A stretch of 9,177 bases of DNA from Bacteroidaceae bacterium. Its GTDB lineage: Bacteria > Bacteroidota > Bacteroidia > Bacteroidales > Bacteroidaceae. A model generated the notes under the pieces. The model was not told the DNA's origin. It ran no database searches and saw only the letters and a list, made by a program, of their open reading frames with translations. The translations under genes and the position numbers were made by a program. Positions 7,149 through 9,177 of this stretch are shown piece after piece. Numbering within the stretch: position 1 is the stretch's first letter; every line of letters begins with the position of its first letter. The stretch lies in assembly GCA_016284115.1 (NCBI GenBank), contig JAEEOD010000022.1:1-9177 (forward strand). Direction: 5' to 3'.

Positions 7149-8609
7149 ATGAAATTATTGAAATCATTATGGTTCGTGGTATTTGTTGGCAACGCACTTA
7201 CCCTGAGTGCGGCCAACATATCCATGAACACCCTGGAATGTAAGGCAGATGCCACCTCTTTCACAGACCAACGACCTAGTGCTGATAAACGATTGTTCCG
7301 CTCTGATGCCGTAGAACAGACCATCAAGCAGATGCAGGCTCGTTTGAAGAACCCCAAATTGGCTTGGATGTTCAGTAACTGTTTCCCCAATACGCTGGAT
7401 ACCACCGTGCATTTCAGCAAAGATGCCAGTACTGGCAAACCCGACACTTTTGTTTATACGGGCGACATCCACGCCATGTGGCTGCGTGACTCGGGTGCCC
7501 AGGTATGGCCTTACGTACAGTTGGCTAACCAGGACGCTCACCTGAAAGAGATGGTGGCAGGCGTCATCAACCGCCAGTTTGCCTGCATCAACATCGACCC
7601 GTTTGCCAATGCCTTTAACATGGAAGCCATTCCTGGGGGAGGTGAATGGAAAAGTGACATGACCGACATGAAAGACGAGTTGCATGAGCGCAAATGGGAG
7701 ATTGACTCGCTGTGCTACCCTATCCGACTAGCTTATGAATACTGGAAGGTGACTGGTGATGCCAGTGTGTTCGATGCTGCATGGATTGAAGCCATTCAGA
7801 ACATCCTGAAGACTTTCCGCGACCAGCAGCGCAAAGAGAACAAGGGCAGCTACCGCTTTATGCGTCGCACTGAACGCCAGTTCGACACCATGAGCAATGA
7901 TGGTTGGGGTGCCCCTGCTAAGCCAGTAGGTTTGATAGCTTCAGCTTTCCGTCCATCGGATGATGCTACAGTTTTCTTATTCTTAGTACCATCTAATTTC
8001 TTTGCCGTTAAGTCTTTGCGTCAAGCTGCTGAGATCCTCAACAGCGTGAATAATCGCAGTGACCTGGCAGAACAGTGCACCGCATTGGCCAACGAAGTAG
8101 AACTGGCTTTGCTGCAGTATGCCGTGTATAACCATCCTAAATATGGCAAGATATACGCTTACGAGGTAGATGGCTTTGGCAATCAACTGCTGATGGACGA
8201 TGCCAATGTGCCTTCTCTCATCTCTATGCCTTATTTGGGTTTGGTAGATATCAATGAACCGATTTACCAGAATACACGCCGTTTCGTTTGGAGTGAAGAC
8301 AATCCTTATTTCTTCCGTGGCAAGGCTGGCGAAGGTATCGGTGGTCCTCACATCGGGCATGATATGCCTTGGCCTATGAGTATCATGATGCGCGCTTTCA
8401 CCTCGCAGGATGACCAGGAAATCAAGCAGTGTATCAAGATGTTGATGGATACCGATGCAGGCACTGGTTTCATGCATGAATCATTCCATAAGGATGATGC
8501 CAGTCACTTTACCCGTGCTTGGTTTGCCTGGCAGAACACCCTCTTTGGTGAGCTGATTATTAAGCTGGTGAACGACGGTAAACTGAATTTATTGAACAGC
8601 ATTGAATGA
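7149..8609 (+). CDS. Secreted glycoside hydrolase family 125 exo-alpha-mannosidase (metal-independent)
   Basis: GH125 (formerly DUF1237) enzymes are inverting, metal-independent exo-alpha-1,6-mannosidases acting on non-reducing mannose of N-glycans or mannan. The 486-residue protein has a signal peptide (MKLLKSLWFVVFVGNALTLSAA, likely cleavage after A22), so it should be periplasmic or exported. The rest is one (alpha/alpha)6 domain with family-typical segments: YTGDIHAMWLRDSGAQVWPY (103-122), NMEAIPGGGEW, KWEIDSLCYPIRLAYEYW (182-199), IASAFRPSDDAT (263-274) and GTGFMHESF (438-446). As I recall, the Clostridium perfringens enzyme uses Asp220 as acid and Glu393 as base, 173 residues apart. D271 and E444 here are also 173 apart, which supports an intact active site. 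It lies 14 bp after the GH9 gene and shares its A-rich, SD-less leader style. Regiospecificity is inferred from the family. Confidence 0.93.
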   Translation: MKLLKSLWFVVFVGNALTLSAANISMNTLECKADATSFTDQRPSADKRLFRSDAVEQTIKQMQARLKNPKLAWMFSNCFPNTLDTTVHFSKDASTGKPDTFVYTGDIHAMWLRDSGAQVWPYVQLANQDAHLKEMVAGVINRQFACINIDPFANAFNMEAIPGGGEWKSDMTDMKDELHERKWEIDSLCYPIRLAYEYWKVTGDASVFDAAWIEAIQNILKTFRDQQRKENKGSYRFMRRTERQFDTMSNDGWGAPAKPVGLIASAFRPSDDATVFLFLVPSNFFAVKSLRQAAEILNSVNNRSDLAEQCTALANEVELALLQYAVYNHPKYGKIYAYEVDGFGNQLLMDDANVPSLISMPYLGLVDINEPIYQNTRRFVWSEDNPYFFRGKAGEGIGGPHIGHDMPWPMSIMMRAFTSQDDQEIKQCIKMLMDTDAGTGFMHESFHKDDASHFTRAWFAWQNTLFGELIIKLVNDGKLNLLNSIE

Positions 8610-8635
8610 TTTGCCAAAAAAAATGATTATCTTCG
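8610..8635 (+). promoter_or_regulatory. Weak promoter candidate upstream of rseP
   Basis: The 57-bp gap between GH125 and rseP contains TATCTTCG (8628-8635), one mismatch from TAnnTTTG. A TTTG (8610-8613) lies 14 nt upstream, shorter than the usual 19-21 nt spacing. rseP may have its own weak promoter here or be read from the GH operon; no terminator hairpin follows the GH125 stop. Confidence 0.3.
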
Positions 8636-8666
8636 CACCCTGAATAAACAAAACAGACAAGATTAG

Positions 8667-9177
8667 ATGGAAACATTTTGGATTAAGGCCGTCCAGCTGA
8701 TGCTGAGTTTGTCGTTACTGGTAGTGATTCATGAGGGCGGTCATTTTCTTTTCGCAAAACTATTTAAAACAAGGGTTGAAAAGTTCAGATTGTTTTTCGA
8801 CCCTTGGTTTACGCTGTTGAAATTCAAGCCAAAGAACAGTGAAACAGAATACGGAATAGGTTGGATACCCCTGGGTGGTTATGTGAAGATAGCCGGCATG
8901 ATTGACGAATCCATGGACCTGGAGCAGATGAAGCAACCTGCCCAACCATGGGAGTTCCGTGCCAAGCCAGCTTGGCAGCGACTGCTGATTATGATTGGTG
9001 GTGTGCTGTTCAACTTCCTGCTGGCACTGTTTATCTATTCAATGATACTCTACGCTTGGGGCGATTCGTACATTCCTGTTCAGAAGGCTCCTTTGGGCAT
9101 GCAGTTCAACGAAACCGCCCATAACGTAGGTTTCCAAGATGGCGATATACTGATTTCAGCTGACGGCAAGCCGTTGG
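8667..9177 (+). CDS. rseP: RIP metalloprotease RseP, site-2 protease family (N-terminal part, runs off the right edge)
   Basis: Inner-membrane zinc protease (M50) that cleaves transmembrane substrates such as anti-sigma factors or signal peptide remnants. The first 170 codons are present and open to the window end. The protein begins METFWIKAVQLMLSLSLLVV, the first membrane segment, running into the zinc site HEGGH at 22-26 (H22 and H26 bind zinc, E23 is catalytic). The conserved loop WIPLGGYVKIAGM follows, then a second hydrophobic stretch (LLIMIGGVLFNFLLALFIYSMIL) and the start of a PDZ domain (VGFQDGDILISADGKP). The FDPWF...EYGIGW segment between the zinc site and the GGYVK loop is typical of Bacteroidota RseP. 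The ATG at 8667 places HExxH at the usual position. It lies 57 bp after the GH125 gene; whether it is co-transcribed is uncertain. In many Bacteroidota rseP follows dxr, which is not the case here. Confidence 0.95.
   Translation, partial: METFWIKAVQLMLSLSLLVVIHEGGHFLFAKLFKTRVEKFRLFFDPWFTLLKFKPKNSETEYGIGWIPLGGYVKIAGMIDESMDLEQMKQPAQPWEFRAKPAWQRLLIMIGGVLFNFLLALFIYSMILYAWGDSYIPVQKAPLGMQFNETAHNVGFQDGDILISADGKPL

Overview
The window reads as a Bacteroidota chromosome segment, most likely Bacteroidales and plausibly Prevotellaceae. The evidence is TAnnTTTG-type -7 promoter elements instead of sigma-70 boxes, A-rich gene leaders without clear Shine-Dalgarno sites, and protein features seen in this phylum: an L13 starting (V/M)DTLSYKT, an RluB-type pseudouridine synthase with a long Arg/Asn/Gly-rich N-terminus, and an RseP with HEGGH and an FDPWF segment. 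The genus is an inference.

Layout. The left part is all on the minus strand. It holds the first 33 codons of rplM (ribosomal protein L13) with its own promoter and a structured leader, then asnS (asparaginyl-tRNA synthetase), an rluB-like 23S rRNA pseudouridine synthase, and purB (adenylosuccinate lyase). Transcription runs purB > rluB-like > asnS, probably as one unit (gaps of 77 and 26 bp), with rplM transcribed separately downstream. A 124-bp divergent intergenic region (4479-4602) carries one promoter-like element facing each way. The right part is on the plus strand: a secreted family GH9 glycoside hydrolase with a large unassigned N-terminal region, a secreted family GH125 exo-alpha-mannosidase 14 bp downstream, and the first 170 codons of rseP (site-2 protease) cut by the window edge.

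How the genes work together. The minus-strand genes are housekeeping: translation (L13, AsnRS), rRNA modification and purine synthesis. The GH9-GH125 pair looks like a small two-gene glycan-degradation operon. Both proteins carry signal peptides. No SusC/SusD, sulfatase or regulator gene is inside the window, so it is not visibly a canonical polysaccharide utilization locus, and its substrate cannot be read from the sequence.

Nothing here is a clear new defence, mobile or RNA-guided system. No tRNA, rRNA, CRISPR array, insertion sequence or attachment site was recognised. The points most worth a second look are the GH9 enzyme (unassigned ~270-residue N-terminal region, non-canonical active-site C-terminus), its pairing with an alpha-1,6-mannosidase-type enzyme, the YRPR repeats in the pseudouridine synthase, and the rplM leader.
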